A DNA stretch of 64,000 bases from Nothopassalora personata (GCA_033816765.1 CM066290.1:186001-250000); one strand, 5' to 3'; positions 41,757 through 54,437 are shown, counted from the stretch's first letter. Numbers and translations are program-made. The notes: generated by a model from the letters alone, not told the origin.

Positions 41757-44700
41757 CACCCCCATGACGAGGCTCTAGATGCTGCCGTAGGTGTATCACA
41801 CACCAAAAAAATGCATACGCTCGCTCACCAACACCATGCCATCCTCCTCGTCCAACCCTTATGTCGTCATCCTCGGTAGTTGCCGCGTAGTGGTGGTGTA
41901 GGCGTAGCTACTACTGCTGAAGTTAATAGGTGTTTCGCGCGTTCTTATTGGATAGCGCTAACACCGCAGTACAACGGTTATTGTCTACTAAGATAAGACG
42001 ATTAGCGCACCTGATGGTGTCGTCCAATTAGAGCCCTAATAACTGCTATTAAATTAGACTCGGTGTTGTTCTTAATCGCCGCCTTACAGTTAGCTATATT
42101 AAGCTACTACACGAAGTCGGCGTGCTTAAACTGATCTAGTGCCTTCGTGAAGCCGTTAGTAACCTAGTCGTTAGTGCCTATCTACTTAACCGAGATCTTA
42201 CCCTTAGTAATAGCCTTACGGATATAGTAATAGCGGGTATCGATATGCTTAGTACGTCCGTCTACACCGCTGCTTCGCTTCGTAATGTCGATCGCCGGCA
42301 TGTTATCTTTATATAAGGTAATAGGGAATAGCGGTCCCTTGTAATCTACCTCCTTAAGTAGGTTACTAATGCTAATAGCTTCCTTAGCTCCGAGCGTTAG
42401 TTAAACATACTTAGCCTCTATAGAGGATAGAGTTACGATAGTCTAGCGACCTAACTTCTAAGAAGTTGGTGCTCCTAGCATCGTAAAGACGAAGGCTCCT
42501 ATAGAACGCCTATCGTCGAGATTATTAGCCTACGAGGCATCGACGTACCCCTTTAGCTATAGATCGTAAGAGCCCGCGTCTACGCCTATAAAGTAGAGTC
42601 CGCGGTACTTGTAGCCTACTAGATACTTTATAACCTATATTAAAGCGTCTATATGTTCTATATTTAGGTTTACGAGAAAGCGGCATAGTAAGTATATCTA
42701 ATAGCTATAGTCTAGTCTAGTCATTATTACTACCTAGAGATATTCACCTATGCCTTTTTAATAGCGGGCTTTTAGAGTGCTGTCTACCTTATAGTCTATA
42801 GGGGCCTTACGGTACTAGTGCTTCGTATTTATCGGTACCTTCGGTAGCTTACCTATAATGTTATATTCGTCCGCGAGCTTCTAAAGATAGCCGTCTTAAA
42901 CGATACGGAGGGTACGGTTCTTACGGTCTCAGATAATGCGCATGCCTAGATAATAGTGCACGTCGCCGAGCTCTCGCATCTTAAACTTACCCTATAGTAG
43001 TGCTACAATTGCTTTAATACCGGTCTTCGCGATAATAAGTAGGTTATCTACGTAGATGACAATAATAGAGCCCGACACCTCGTGTTTAAACACGTAGATG
43101 TCGCTTATAATAGGGATAAACCTTAATAAGCGTAGATATTTACTAAGCTCCTAGTACTAAAGTAGGGGTAATTACTTTAGTCTATATAGTACACGGCGAA
43201 GCTTATAGACGTTATTATTCTACTCGAAGCCGTGCGGCATCTTAACATAGACCTTACGGTTACCTATAATAATAGCGTTAAGAAAAGCAGTTATAATATC
43301 GTACTGCTTACACTCTAAGTCGTAGTAGGCAATTAGCGTATATAGTATACGTAGCGTGGATGGCTTTACTACTACCGCGTACGTCTCGTCGTAGTCGCCT
43401 TTACGTTATGTATCGTTACGGACGACCTAGCGTGCCTTAAAACGGCTAATCTTGCTATTAGTATCTAGCTTAATAGTATAGACCTATCTACCCTTTAGAA
43501 CGCGTACGCCTAGCAGTAGTAATAGCTTATCCTTATAGATCTAGGTCTCGTACTACTCGAGACTAGCGAATTTAGCTTCTTCGGCTACACGCTACTCGGC
43601 GTATTATAGTGTCGCTATTACGGCCTTATAACTCTTCGGTATAATAATAGTCGCTAGATCTAGCTAGTCGGTCGCTACTATAAAAGTAGTTACGGTCGCA
43701 TATAGCATATTAGTAAGCTACTTACGGTCTTGCTTACTAAGTAAGTAATATAGTGCCCTACGCTACTTCCGGTTAGCCTTAAACTAATAGCTATTCTTCG
43801 GATCGCGTATATTAGCCGGAGGGCGCCTATTGCGCTAAGGCCGACCTAATAGTATAGGTAGTACTAGTGTAGGCTACTAAGTAGGCTCTACTAGAGGTGT
43901 TATTAGCTACACCTCCGGAAAGTCGTCTAGAGTGTCCTCTTAATAGGCATCTACGACTTCCTATACTAGGTCCTTATTAGACTACTCGAGTAAAGTGTCG
44001 GTAGGCTTATTAATAACCGTAATGTTCTTAGGTAGTGTTACTACACCCCTAGAATTACTACCCCTAGGAGTCGTAACTTCTATAGCTATACGGCGTAGCG
44101 CTGCTTTATAGTTACGCTCTATAGGGAAGATGTCGTCTAGTAAGACGTATTCGTTAGCATTATTAGTCTTAGGCTCACCTGTTAGAGCTATAATAGGGTC
44201 GTAGCCCTTAATGAACTAAACATCCTTAGTTCGAAATACCTTATATGCCTTAGCGACATAAACACGGTAGATAGTCTGGCTTTCGTATCTAACGAGTTTA
44301 CCCTATAGTAAGCGAGAGTTAAACTTCTCGCCGCGACTAACGTTTTATAGACGAAAGCACGGTAGCTATAGGCCTTAAGGTGTAATAGGCTAGGCTACAC
44401 CGGCTAGATGCCCTACTACTTATTAATAACCTCCTAAGGTAACAGTCCTTTAATAGCTACACTCGGAGTAAGGTTAAGAAGATAGACCGAAGCCTATGTA
44501 GCTTCCGGCTAGAGAGCTAGTAGAAGTCTAGCATTAATAAGTAGCTTACGTAATATGCTACATACTATGTAATTACTAACTTCGGCTCCGCTATTCTATT
44601 CCAAAGAATAAGGTGTTATAACCTATAGAACGAAGCCCTTATCTTATAAGTACTAAATAAGCGCATTACCGCTATACTTACTACCTCCGTCTATCCGAAA

Positions 44701-45687
44701 GATAGCGATCGATGTGCTATATTAGGTCTTCACCTAACGGTAGACGATACGGATATGCTAAGCTATACCATCCTTCTATACTAAGTAGAAGATAGCGCAC
44801 TTTAGGCTATAGAGGCAAGTAAATAGCGTAAAATATTTCTCCTTACCGAGTCTAAGGTTACGGACAGTAATAACATCCACTATAATAATATAGAATAGTG
44901 TTAATAGCCGGACTATAGGAATGCGGTTATAGACTTTATAACCTATCCCCTTTCGGTAGGGGATGCACTCGCGTAGGTACTTACTAAGGTTACCGTTACC
45001 GACAATAATAATACGCTTATCGTTATATAGCTACACTAGCTTACGGCTATAAATGTGTCTAAGGCGGCAATGCTATAGGTCTCCTATAGTAGTTGTCGAT
45101 AGCTCGACCTTAGAAGAAGTAAGGGCTGTCGGTAAGTCCTTTAACTTTAAGAATAGTAGTCTAAGATAGCTATAGTAATGGGCTACCGTACGCTTACTAT
45201 CCTTCTTTATAAAGAGGATTTAGTCGTCATTACGGTAGTATATACCCTTACGGTAAAGCGCCTCTATTAAGATTAGATTAGCTACTAGGCCTAGCACGTA
45301 TAGTACCTATAAGAAGTAGGTAATGCCGAACTCGAATAGGTCTAGTTAGATAATACCGTATATAGTAGTAGTAATAATCCCCTTACCTATCTTAATAGGG
45401 ACATTATAGGGTCTATAACTAACTATGTTACTAAGCGTGTTTATTATGTAAGAAGTATAGCCGGAGTCTATAACCTAATCGGTGCGGTCCTTCGCTATAA
45501 GCAGTACTAAGGTATCTTAAATGTACTCCTTAAATATAGCTACCGTAAACATATAATAGTTGCCGTTATAAGGAGTTATTAGATCCTCGAGACTACCGTA
45601 GGCCGCAAATTGAGCGGTCTCCTTCGGCTATCTCTATAGCTTGTTAGTAGTATTATTTACCTACTAACGCTACTACTAGTTATCTAG

Positions 45688-45884
45688 TGTAAGGGGCAGC
45701 CTAGTAGCTAACCCCTATATGTAGCCTTACATGTAACATACGGTCGCGACCGGCTACTAAGCCGCACGTAATACGTATAAGTACACCTTACGACGCGCGA
45801 TGCGTCTTAAACAAAAGGCAAGAATTAGTTTATCTACGACTAGCAGGTCGTGGGCGTGCTATACATTACGACATCCCTTTAATA
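45688..45884. repeat. LTR of the second element (left copy)
   Basis: 197 bp. It differs from the right copy at ten positions, all transitions in CpA/TpG context. Six of the TA states are in this copy. Confidence 0.92.
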
Positions 45885-45960
45885 GTTCTAATTCTTCTCT
45901 TCGTTGTAATCTATATACGCTATAGAGTCCGAACGCGACGACAGTAGCGCTACGCCTACG

Positions 45961-46346
45961 TGTTACGGTTCGGTCCAAACGGCAGCCCCGACCAGACACA
46001 CGAAACACTGATCACTTGGAAACACGTGATACTGATCATCCAGACGCACGTGACACTGATCACTTCACGGACTGATCAGTGTGATCAGTATGCTCAGTAG
46101 GACTGATCAAGGTGATCATACTGAGCCATAGGCTCTACGCCGCGAATCTCCTTGTATTTAGGAACGCTAGAAACCCTTATGGTTCTGATGCGTTCAACTC
46201 ATGTTACTATCTCACTGATTGGAATACAACTCTTATTCCTATCATTTATCTTCGCTCAGCTTGCTTCAGCCTCTCCAAAGAATAATACCGCCACGTGACT
46301 TGACTTATCTCTCTTTTGAGACTAGCCCTGGAACGAGACAATAACA
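45961..46346 (+). repeat. Left LTR-like segment of the Gypsy element, with TGATCA palindrome array
   Basis: Unlike its surroundings it keeps many CA and TG dinucleotides. Positions of about 46005-46130 hold repeated ACTGATCA/TGATCAGT words that form palindromes. It ends ATAACA at 46346, where the internal region begins. Confidence 0.7.
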
Positions 46347-49300
46347 CTACGGCTCCCCTAAGCCCTAGGGCCTAGAAATAAGCGAGGCGTGCAGCCTTAG
46401 TCGTAAGGAGGGATGCCCTTTGGGTAGAGGTTAAGGAGAAGGAGATATAGAGGGAGATTAAACAGTTAGAGATCTTACGGGACGTAAGCGTACCGCCGGC
46501 GGACCCTTAGGGCGAATCCGGCGGAGAACTATCCCCTACTCCCCCTCCCCCTTCTCTATCTATAGTAACTAACGATAATATCGCAGCTCGAGGCGCGGTC
46601 GTATCGTATACGACACGTTTACGTCTTAAAGAACCTACGCCTTTTAGAGGGGACTCGATTAAGAAAGCACGGGTATTCCTAAGGGAGCTCTCTCTTATCT
46701 TTACCCTCTTAGGCGGCACGTATGCGACGAACGAGTTAAAGGTCCTATATAGGGTTATGTACCTAAGCGGAGAGGCAAGTAAGCGATAGCACGCTAACTA
46801 TAGCGTCCTTAACCTTAAAGGGTATATATACTAGGACTTTAAGGAGTTCTATCGAGACGTATACGGTAATCCTATAAACCGCGTGCTTAACGTAATGTTA
46901 GAGTATAAGGCGGTAAAATAGAAGGATAACTAGATAGTGCGTTAGTTTACGACTAAGCTAGATGTTATAGAGGATTAGTTAGGGGACTATACGGAGGCGT
47001 AACGCGTACGACATATGCTCGCTAAGCTTACGCCTAGCCTACGGTCCGTAATCGTTAAGTTTTATAACATCCTAATAACTAGAGAGGAACTAGTAATCCT
47101 AGCTTCGCGTATTAAAAGTACGGAGCGTAGCAGCGGAGGGCACGACCGCGGGCAGCATAGTCGCTATAGGCGAGAGACTAAGGGCGACTAAGGGCGAAGC
47201 GATCGTAGCTCGAAGTAGTAGAAGCATAGTTAGGCGTCGCGCGACCCGGGTACGAGTTACTAGCGGGACGCCGGCGGATCGTCTATAACCTTCGATAGGA
47301 CTAAAGCGGAGTACTATAGATGCTATAAGAAGGGTTACATTAAGACGGATTGCCCGAATAGGCACCTATAGAAGGACCGTAGCGCGTAAGCGGTTCGTAG
47401 GGTAGACGCTGCGAAGGCTCTAACTAAGAAGGGTAGCGACTAGGGAAAAGGTAGAGGACTAAGTAGGTCGCTCCTAAGTCCGAGTTTTCCTAAAGTCGAC
47501 CCCTTAAGGCGAGTAGATGCGTGTCTAGCGCGTTACTTACGAGGCGTAGTCGAGACTCGTAAGGGCTTTCGCGAGGCTACGTTTCTCCTAGATAACTATA
47601 CGGATCTTAGCCTAGTGTCGTATAAGTATATACTCCGACATTAAATGTAACCTATTAATAGGGTAAGGCTGCCGAAGTTAGAGTCGTATACGTATAACCT
47701 AGGGTATTGCTACGGCGCCTTTACGGTTCGGCTACGACTCGCTAATAACGCGGGAGTAGAGCGCGTAAGTAACGCTATCTACTACGCGGTGCCTATAGGT
47801 AGGCTATTAGTAATTTTAGGTAGACCCTAGCGGCATCGTAATCGGATAGTAAAGGCCGATAAGGATAACTAGTAGTACTACGGTATAGAGACGCCTACGG
47901 TTTAGTAGCGTAACGCACGCGAGTTCCTTAAGGATCTCGAGAGCTTAAAGTAGATTTATACGATGAGTGTTCGGGCTATTACTGTAGTAGTACCTAAAGG
48001 AGAGGGCCCCTCGTAGCCTAAAGAATTTGTAGACTTCCGAGATGTATACGTACCTAATAAGTAGGCGAAGCGTAAGATGCCCGACGGGGTTGAGTATACG
48101 ATTGATCTCGTTAAAGAAAAGAAACCCCCTTTTAAGCCGCTATACTACTAGTCCTTAACTAAGTTAGAGGCCTTAAAGGAGTACCTTACGTAAGCAATGG
48201 AGAAGGGGTAGATTAGGCGGTCCGTAAGCGAGGCGGGTACGCCTATCCTATTCGTGCTAAAGAAGAATAGCACTCTTAGGCTCTATATTAATTATAGAGG
48301 CCTAAATGAGATTATAGTAAAGAACCGATACCCCCTACCCCTAATTAGCGAGACGCTAGATAGGCTATTAGGTTCTAGGTTCTTTACTATAATCGATTTG
48401 AAGGACGCCTACTATCGTATCCCTATTAAGCGAGGCAATAAGTAGAAGACTACGTTTCGCACGCGATACGGATACTACGAGTACCTAGTAATGCCGTTCG
48501 GGTTAACTAACGTACCGGTAACCTTTTAAGGGTATATTAACAAGGCGCTAACCGGCTTAGTTAATAACATTTACGTAGTCTACCTAGATAATATCCTTAT
48601 CTATAGCGAGACGCGTAAGGCATACGTACGAGCCGTACGCGCGGTGCTAGAGAGGCTACGAAAGTTTACCCTATTCGCAAACCCTAAGAAGTGTTACTTC
48701 TTCTAGGAGAGTGTAGAGTTCCTTAGGTTTGTCGTAAGCGCCGTAGGCGTATCGATAGATAGGAGTAGGGTAGCCGCTATCGAGGAATGGCCTATACCTA
48801 CGACCTTTTATAAGGTCTAGTCCTTCCTTAGGTTTTGCAACTTCTACCGGCGTTTTATAGAAGGATACTTAAGGGTCTATAAGCCCCTAACGGACCTACT
48901 AAAGGGATCTAAGGACGGTAAGAAGTACGGCCCTCTTGCGTAGACCTTAAGCGAAGAGTAGGCGTTTCGATAGCTTAAGGCCGGATTCTTAGGTGTACTA
49001 ATACTTAGGCACTTCGATCCTACGCTACGCACGCGAGTCGAGACGGATGCCTTAGGTTTCGCGATCGTAGGTATTATATCCTAATTGTTTAGTACTAAGT
49101 AGCATCTAATTGCCTTCTATTTACGTAAGATAATACTAGCCGAGTATAACTACGAGACGCACGATTAGGAGCTACTTATAGTAGTTAAGGCTTTTAAGTA
49201 TTAGAGGCTATACTTAGAGGGCGCTACGTATACGGTACGAGTACTAGTCGACTACGCTAACCTACAGGGCTTTATAATAGTAAAGTAGCTAAATAGGCGG

Positions 49301-51200
49301 TAAGCTCGATAGGCTACGTTCCTATAGTCTTTTAATTTTATAGTAGAGTATCGGCCGGGTAAGACTAACCTAGCCGACGCGCCTTCGAGACGTAGTAACT
49401 ACGTAGCTATAACGTAATAAACTTCGAACTTACTACCTACCTTATAAAGTAAGCTGTCTTTCTAGAAGGAGTCTCTAGAAGGGACAAGCGAGCCGACGGT
49501 AAAGCGCGTGCTTACTACCTACGAGGCAATATAGGGCGATATAGGCGCGGCGATAGTAGTACGGAGAGGTAACCTTCCCTATTAAGATAAGCCGTCTTTA
49601 CTAGTAGTAGTGTGCGCTACAGTAATATAGGGTTAAGCTTATAGCTCGACGGGTGAGTTAATCCTACTCTTAATAAAGATCGCGTAGTAGCAAGACGACT
49701 AGTGTATCGTATGCTTAGCGTAGGCGCTAAGCGCGAGGGACGCTAAGGGATAGCATATAAAGGATAACCTTATATACTACGGAGACGCGATCGTAGTACC
49801 TAGGGATTACGTAATTAGGTCGTATCTAATTCGCATACACTACGACGACGTCCTCGCGGGTTACTTTAGAAGGACTAAGACTAAAGAGCTATTACGACGT
49901 AATTATTAGTAGGACTTACTTAGTACGGACGTAAAACAATACGTCTAAGCCTATAGAACCTACTAGGGTTCGGAGGCGAGGCGCTATCGACCCTACGGCG
50001 AGCTACAACCGCTTCCTAGACCGGAGCGACCGTAGTAGGAAATTACTATGGATTTTATTACGGACCTACCTCTAAGTACGCGAGCCGGTTACGTGTATAA
50101 TGCGATCCTAGTAATAGTCGATCGCTACTTAAAAATGAGCTTATACATCCCGACGACGAAGACTTGTATAGCCGTAGAGCTTACGAGGCTCCTACGAGAC
50201 GAAGTCGTACGATACTATAGTGTCCCGTTAGGTATAGTAAGCGACCGAGGTCCGGTCTTCACTAGTTAGTTTTAGAGTAACTTCTACTTCGAGGCGCGTA
50301 TAAAGCGTAAGCTATCTACGGCCTTTTACCCTTAGACTAACGGCTAAACTAAGAGGGTAAACTAAACCCTCGAACAATACCTTCGTTATTACTGTAGTAA
50401 CAATTAAACTAAGTAGGCTAAGTAGCTTACAGTTGCTAAATTCGTAGCTAATAATAGCATCTACCTAACACTACGGATAAGTCCGTTCGAAATAGCGTAC
50501 GGTTAGCGACCTAAGATTGCCCCTACACTAACTAGATCTCGAGACGAGACCTAGGGGGGGGAAGTACTAGCAGCGGTAATAGCTACGAGTCGCATGCGAA
50601 AACTACGCGCTACACTCGAGGAGCGATAGAAGGCTATAGTAGAAAGCTAGGCTCGCTACTATAATAAGACCTACTAAGCTAAGACCTACCGCGTAGGTAA
50701 CTTAGTCCTATTATTAACGAAGAACCTTAAGTTAGTAGTGCTAAAGAAGAAGATAGGTCCGAAGTTTATCGGCCTATACCGCATTACGGACGCTGTCGGT
50801 TCGTAGGCGTACCGCCTAGCGCTACTAGCCGACTTAAGGCTCTATAACGTCTTCTATGTCTCTCTCCTCGAGCCGTATATCGGTAGCAATAAGGATAGAC
50901 CCGTACCCCCTCTAGCTAATAAGGACGGAGAGTATAAGGTAGAGGCAGTGCTAGATAGGCGTAAGCGTAAGGGTAAGCTACAGTATCTAGTCTAGTAGAA
51001 GGACTAGCTAGAGGAGTATAATAGCTAGGAACCGGCGGAGGGCCTCGCGAATACGGATCGTATAGTAGCCGACTATAAGGCGTTAAGGAGAAGCAAATAA
51101 GACTAGTACTAGAGCATAAATAAAACTTTTCTTAACTATAAATAAAATAAAAGCTAAAGAGTAGCGCGCCTACTAGGGGCTACGTAGAGTAGTAGTAGGC

Positions 51201-51549
51201 TGTTACGGTTCAGACAAGACAACGTGGAGGAGTCTTACTGGACGGACTATAGCGTATCCTGGCAGTCGGATAGGCAGCAGTCGAGCAGTCGTGATCGAGC
51301 TACTCGGGTCGACCAGTGACTCACCCGGATCGACCGACTGGTCGACCGACCAGGTCGTGCTCGACCAACCAGTCGCCAAGACATGGCACTATATAGACGA
51401 CGCTCTTTTGCAAGTAGATAGGAGCCTCGTGCTCAACTCATTTCAAGTATACACCATATACTGTTTGGGACCACTACCTTCTTAACGAGTCAGAGACATC
51501 ACTGCAAAGATCCAAGCCCAGTTGGGATAACGTACAGCGGTTCCTAACA
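51201..51549 (+). repeat. Right LTR-like segment of the Gypsy element, with GGTCGACC palindrome array
   Basis: Preceded by a purine-rich tract (GTAGTAGTAGGC). Contains repeated GGTCGACC/CGACCAG words at about 51300-51375 and a TATATAG at about 51391. Like the left segment it is not RIP-depleted in CA/TG. Its right end (CCTAACA, 51549) is a guess from the change in composition. Confidence 0.6.
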
Positions 51550-51889
51550 TAGGCGAGGAGCCCGCGAGCAGCGTGTAAGGCGAGCGCCTTAGTTGTCGTT
51601 ACGTAGTAACTTAGGTAAGAATACCTAGTCGGCGGCGGTAGTATCGATGTTCTACGCCTATAGGAACTAGGACTACGGTTAGTAGGGTACACGTAGGCGA
51701 GGAACATACAACTTACGGCGCGGCCGAGTTCAAACAGCCTATTAAGGGCGCGGTTCTGCTCCTACTAGAGCGCGAGGGCTTCGGCGGCGGCGGCGGCGGA
51801 GGCACGTATGCGGGTCTCCCCGGCACGCTTATGCTTATAGGCATTAAACTGCCTAATGGCCTATAGGAAGGGTCAGCCGAAGCATAGGG

Positions 51890-52505
51890 GACGTACTAGA
51901 GCCCTCCCCCGCGAATAGTAGTCGACTCGTACGAGCGAAGTAGCGACTTACCTCCTTAATGTCGTTACCTAGCTAGGCATATAGGCGGATCTGCTCTACT
52001 AGCTCCTACTGCTAGAGGTCTATAGGCGCCTAGCCTATTATAGCCGTAAGGAAGTCGCGCTAGGACCGCGCGGCGCGTAGGCGGCTTACTAGCGAGGCGA
52101 TAGCGTAGCTAGTATTAGGCACGTAGCTATATTTGCTACGCCTACAGCGGCTACACTTCTTTAGGAGCTCGCCGGTAGTAACACTATTATAGTTATCGGC
52201 CTCGTCTAGCAAGTGGTTAGTATACGAATCGTAGGCGACACGCGTAGAGACTTACCCCTAACGAAGTACGGGAGGCACCGTATGCATATATTAATTCTCT
52301 ACGAGAGCTTAGTAGCTAGCGAGGGCGTTAGTAGCTACGAGGGTAATACTAGTCGCTTGCGACTACTAGGCGTTCTAGGGGCGTCGCGCACTAGAGCCGC
52401 CTAGCGGCGCTCGTCTTCTACGGCGCTAGTAGTACTATCGCTACTAGTACTACTAGAGGAGGCAGAGCGGCTAGAGAATAGCGGCGAGGAGGGCACGGTA
52501 GACAT
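51890..52505 (-). pseudogene. RIP-damaged small ORF of unknown family in the non-autonomous element
   Basis: Starts MSTVPSSPLFSSRSASSSS (Ser-rich), then VEDERR and a TAG. After the stop, readable pieces include VRDAPRTPSSRKRLVLPS and a Cys-bearing stretch ELLKKCSRCRRSKYSYVPN, then IRLYA with further TAG codons. It is the only coding-like content of the middle element. I do not recognise the family. Gag-like or DNA-binding roles are possible. Confidence 0.5.
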
Positions 52506-52806
52506 GATAATAATAATAATGCTAGCGAGGCGCTTACGATAATAGTGCGGTGCGGGTGCGTAGTAGTAGTATAGCGAAGGTAATAAGCTAGGGAGCGTAC
52601 TAAGAAAGAGCTAGGTTAGGCTAGAGTTTTATGCCCCTAACTAGCTACGTCGGTATAGCAACTAAGCCTTACTTACCTATACCTACATAACGACACGTAC
52701 GTAACCCGTATATAGGCCGTATAGCAACTATAGTTCTAGAAGTACATAGGAGCCTCTACGTAGCAACTAGCGAGCTAAGGATAGCTCGCACGGGAGGGGA
52801 GGCAAT

Positions 52807-53003
52807 TGTAAGGGGCAGCCTAGTAGCTAACCCCTACATGTAGCCTTATATATAACATACGGTCGCGACCGGCTACTAAGCCGCACGTAACACGTATAAG
52901 TACACCTTGCGACGCGCGATACGTCTTAAACAAAAGGCAAGAATTAGTTCATCTACGACTAGCAGGTCGTAGGCGTGCTATACATTGCGACATCCCTTTA
53001 ACA
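52807..53003. repeat. LTR of the second element (right copy)
   Basis: 197 bp, starts TGTAAGGGGC and ends CCCTTTAACA. Four of the ten TA states relative to the left copy are here. Confidence 0.92.
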
Positions 53004-54307
53004 TCTAGAGTCTTAGGCTTAAATCTAGCTAGTGTAAGCTTAGGGTAGAGGTTCTAGTATACTATCTTAATGTAGCCTATAATACTATAGCTATCGTATG
53101 TTAGCTTCTACTACTAGTTATTATTGTTACTATTCTAACTACCTCCGCGACTACCGTTGTCCTAATTGCCGCGGCCTCTACGACCTCGTCCGCGTGTAGC
53201 ACTACGGGGTGCACCGCCGCTACGAGTATTATTACTATTGCCCCGTTATTAAGGGTTAGCTAGAGGGAAAGGGTTAGGGGTGTTCTACTTTACTACGAGA
53301 TTAGCGGTCTTAGACTATTAAGTAGTCGCCTTATTAAGTAGGTCGCTTATTACCTTATCGAGTGTAATAGTCGTGCTGTCCTCGATCTTACTAGTAAGCT
53401 ACCTTAACTGTTTACGTTTTACCGACGCGAATGTAGGGAAGTATAGTAAGATCTAGTATAGGAAGCGGAATAGGGCCTAGGCCTTTAATATAGCCAATTT
53501 AGTACCGTTTAGATTAGTAAGCTTTACTTAATATTATTAGCAAAACTTATCTAGGTTAGAGCCGCTATAGGTGTGTAAATCGAACTCTAGATACAGCGAG
53601 TACTCCTTAGACTTTCTAGTTTAACCGTATATCGACTTAAGATAGTCCTATAGGGTGTTAGGTTATTAATATACTTTACAGTTCTTAGTAATAGACTAAC
53701 TACAATTAGCGATAATAAGTACGCGGGCCTAATACTTCTTCGCCTCCTACGCCTTAATACGCTCTTCGAGTTCGTAATCTTCCTCCTTCGTACGCTTAGT
53801 AGGTCTCTACTTAGTGTTGTCGATTAGTCCCTAAAGCGATTCGCTACGTAGTACGGACTCGAGCATGTCGGCCTATCTACTATAGTCGTCTTTACCCTAG
53901 AGCTTACTAACACTAGTAGTACCGCCGTTGTTGCGGCCGGCGACTATGTTAATAAGGCCGCGAGTTAATGTAGGCTTCTTAGTCTTTTAAGGAATAGTAG
54001 CCGACTCGGTCTACTAATAGTCCTAATTCCCGGCGATAGACTACTATACTAGTAGTATCTCGAGTCCTATAATGTTGTCGTTACCGTTAGTGTCTATACA
54101 TCCACTACTGTAGTACACTAACTAGGTGTCGCTACGAATACTCGTCGCGTTACCGACTAGGTCGCGACTTAATATGTTTACTACTAAAGTCGCGTTAAGT
54201 CGTATCTACTAATAAGGTGTTGCGAACACGCGCAATTAGTAGGATACAATTAACAGTGTCTATCGGAAGGTATGCGCGCAGTTGTATAGCGCGAGGGCGT
54301 TATAACT

Positions 54308-54437
54308 AGACAATGTAAGTAGATTAATGTATTAAGAGAGATCTACGAAGTCGCGAGAAAGTAAGATAAGCTAAGGAAAGTAGTGCCTCAGGCAGCTAGG
54401 GCCTTGGCATCCAAAGAAGTTGGGACAAGCATCAAGT
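54308..54437 (-). repeat. Copia LTR (5' copy)
   Basis: Partner of 41627-41756, carrying three RIP-type changes (TG to TA twice, CA to TA once). Followed by the second CTAAC target-site copy. Confidence 0.85.

Larger units (their letters stand above)
45961..51549 (+). mobile_element. Ty3/Gypsy (chromovirus-type) LTR retrotransposon, RIP-mutated
   Basis: Plus strand. An LTR-like segment of about 386 bp (45961-46346, TGTTACGG...ATAACA) precedes gag remains (about 46350-47390, with a degenerate zinc knuckle CYKKGYIKTDCPN near 47320). Then come reverse transcriptase (LRLYINYRGLNEIIVKNRYP and FTIIDLKDAYYRIPIK at 48254-48445; catalytic box VYLDNILIYSE near 48578), RNase H, an integrase (MDFITDLPLSTRAGYVYNAI at 50048, and RYYSVPLGIVSDRGPVF) and a C-terminal chromodomain-like end (about 50940-51100). 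RT before integrase defines Gypsy. A second LTR-like segment begins TGTTACGGTTC at 51201 (to about 51549), but after 11 bases it differs from the left one. The right boundary and target-site duplication are unresolved. Confidence 0.82.
45688..53003 (-). mobile_element. Second LTR element inserted in the Copia element; short, probably non-autonomous, itself carrying a Gypsy insertion
   Basis: 197-bp direct repeats with canonical TG...CA ends (45688-45884, where the last CA reads TA, and 52807-53003) are flanked by TCTAG at 45683-45687 and 53004-53008. Copia coding sequence resumes outside both. If the Gypsy segment is set aside, the element's own sequence is only about 1.7 kb: 45885-45960 and about 51550-52806. 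Its one recognisable frame is on the minus strand, starting at 52505 (MSTVPSSPLFSSRSASSSS...) and running in pieces to about 51890 with many RIP stops. It has a Cys-containing stretch (KKCSRCRRSKYSY). No RT or integrase belongs to it. Confidence 0.85.
41627..54437 (-). mobile_element. Ty1/Copia-type LTR retrotransposon, RIP-mutated and split by a nested insertion
   Basis: 130-bp terminal repeats (41627-41756 and 54308-54437) are flanked by CTAAC at 41622-41626 and 54438-54442, a 5-bp target-site duplication. On the minus strand the order is gag-like Gly/Arg/Asn-rich remains (about 54250-53010), then, beyond the nested element, integrase (about 44720-44470: DGGSKYSGNALI and TPYSLE, degenerate DDE core), reverse transcriptase (about 43330-42900: VYVKMPHGFE, VSGSIIVIYVDN, MRELGDVHYYLGM) and RNase H (about 42330-42120: RTKHIDTRYYYIRKAI). 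Integrase before RT defines Copia. Stops are everywhere, mostly TAG/TAA where CAG/CAA is expected, and the RT active-site YVDD reads YVDN. The element is dead. Confidence 0.92.

Noticed and set aside
45961..46346. CRISPR-like or satellite array from the repeated TGATCA words
   Set aside because: The words are 6-8 bp, unevenly spaced and within an LTR of a eukaryotic genome. They are palindromes, not direct repeats with spacers.
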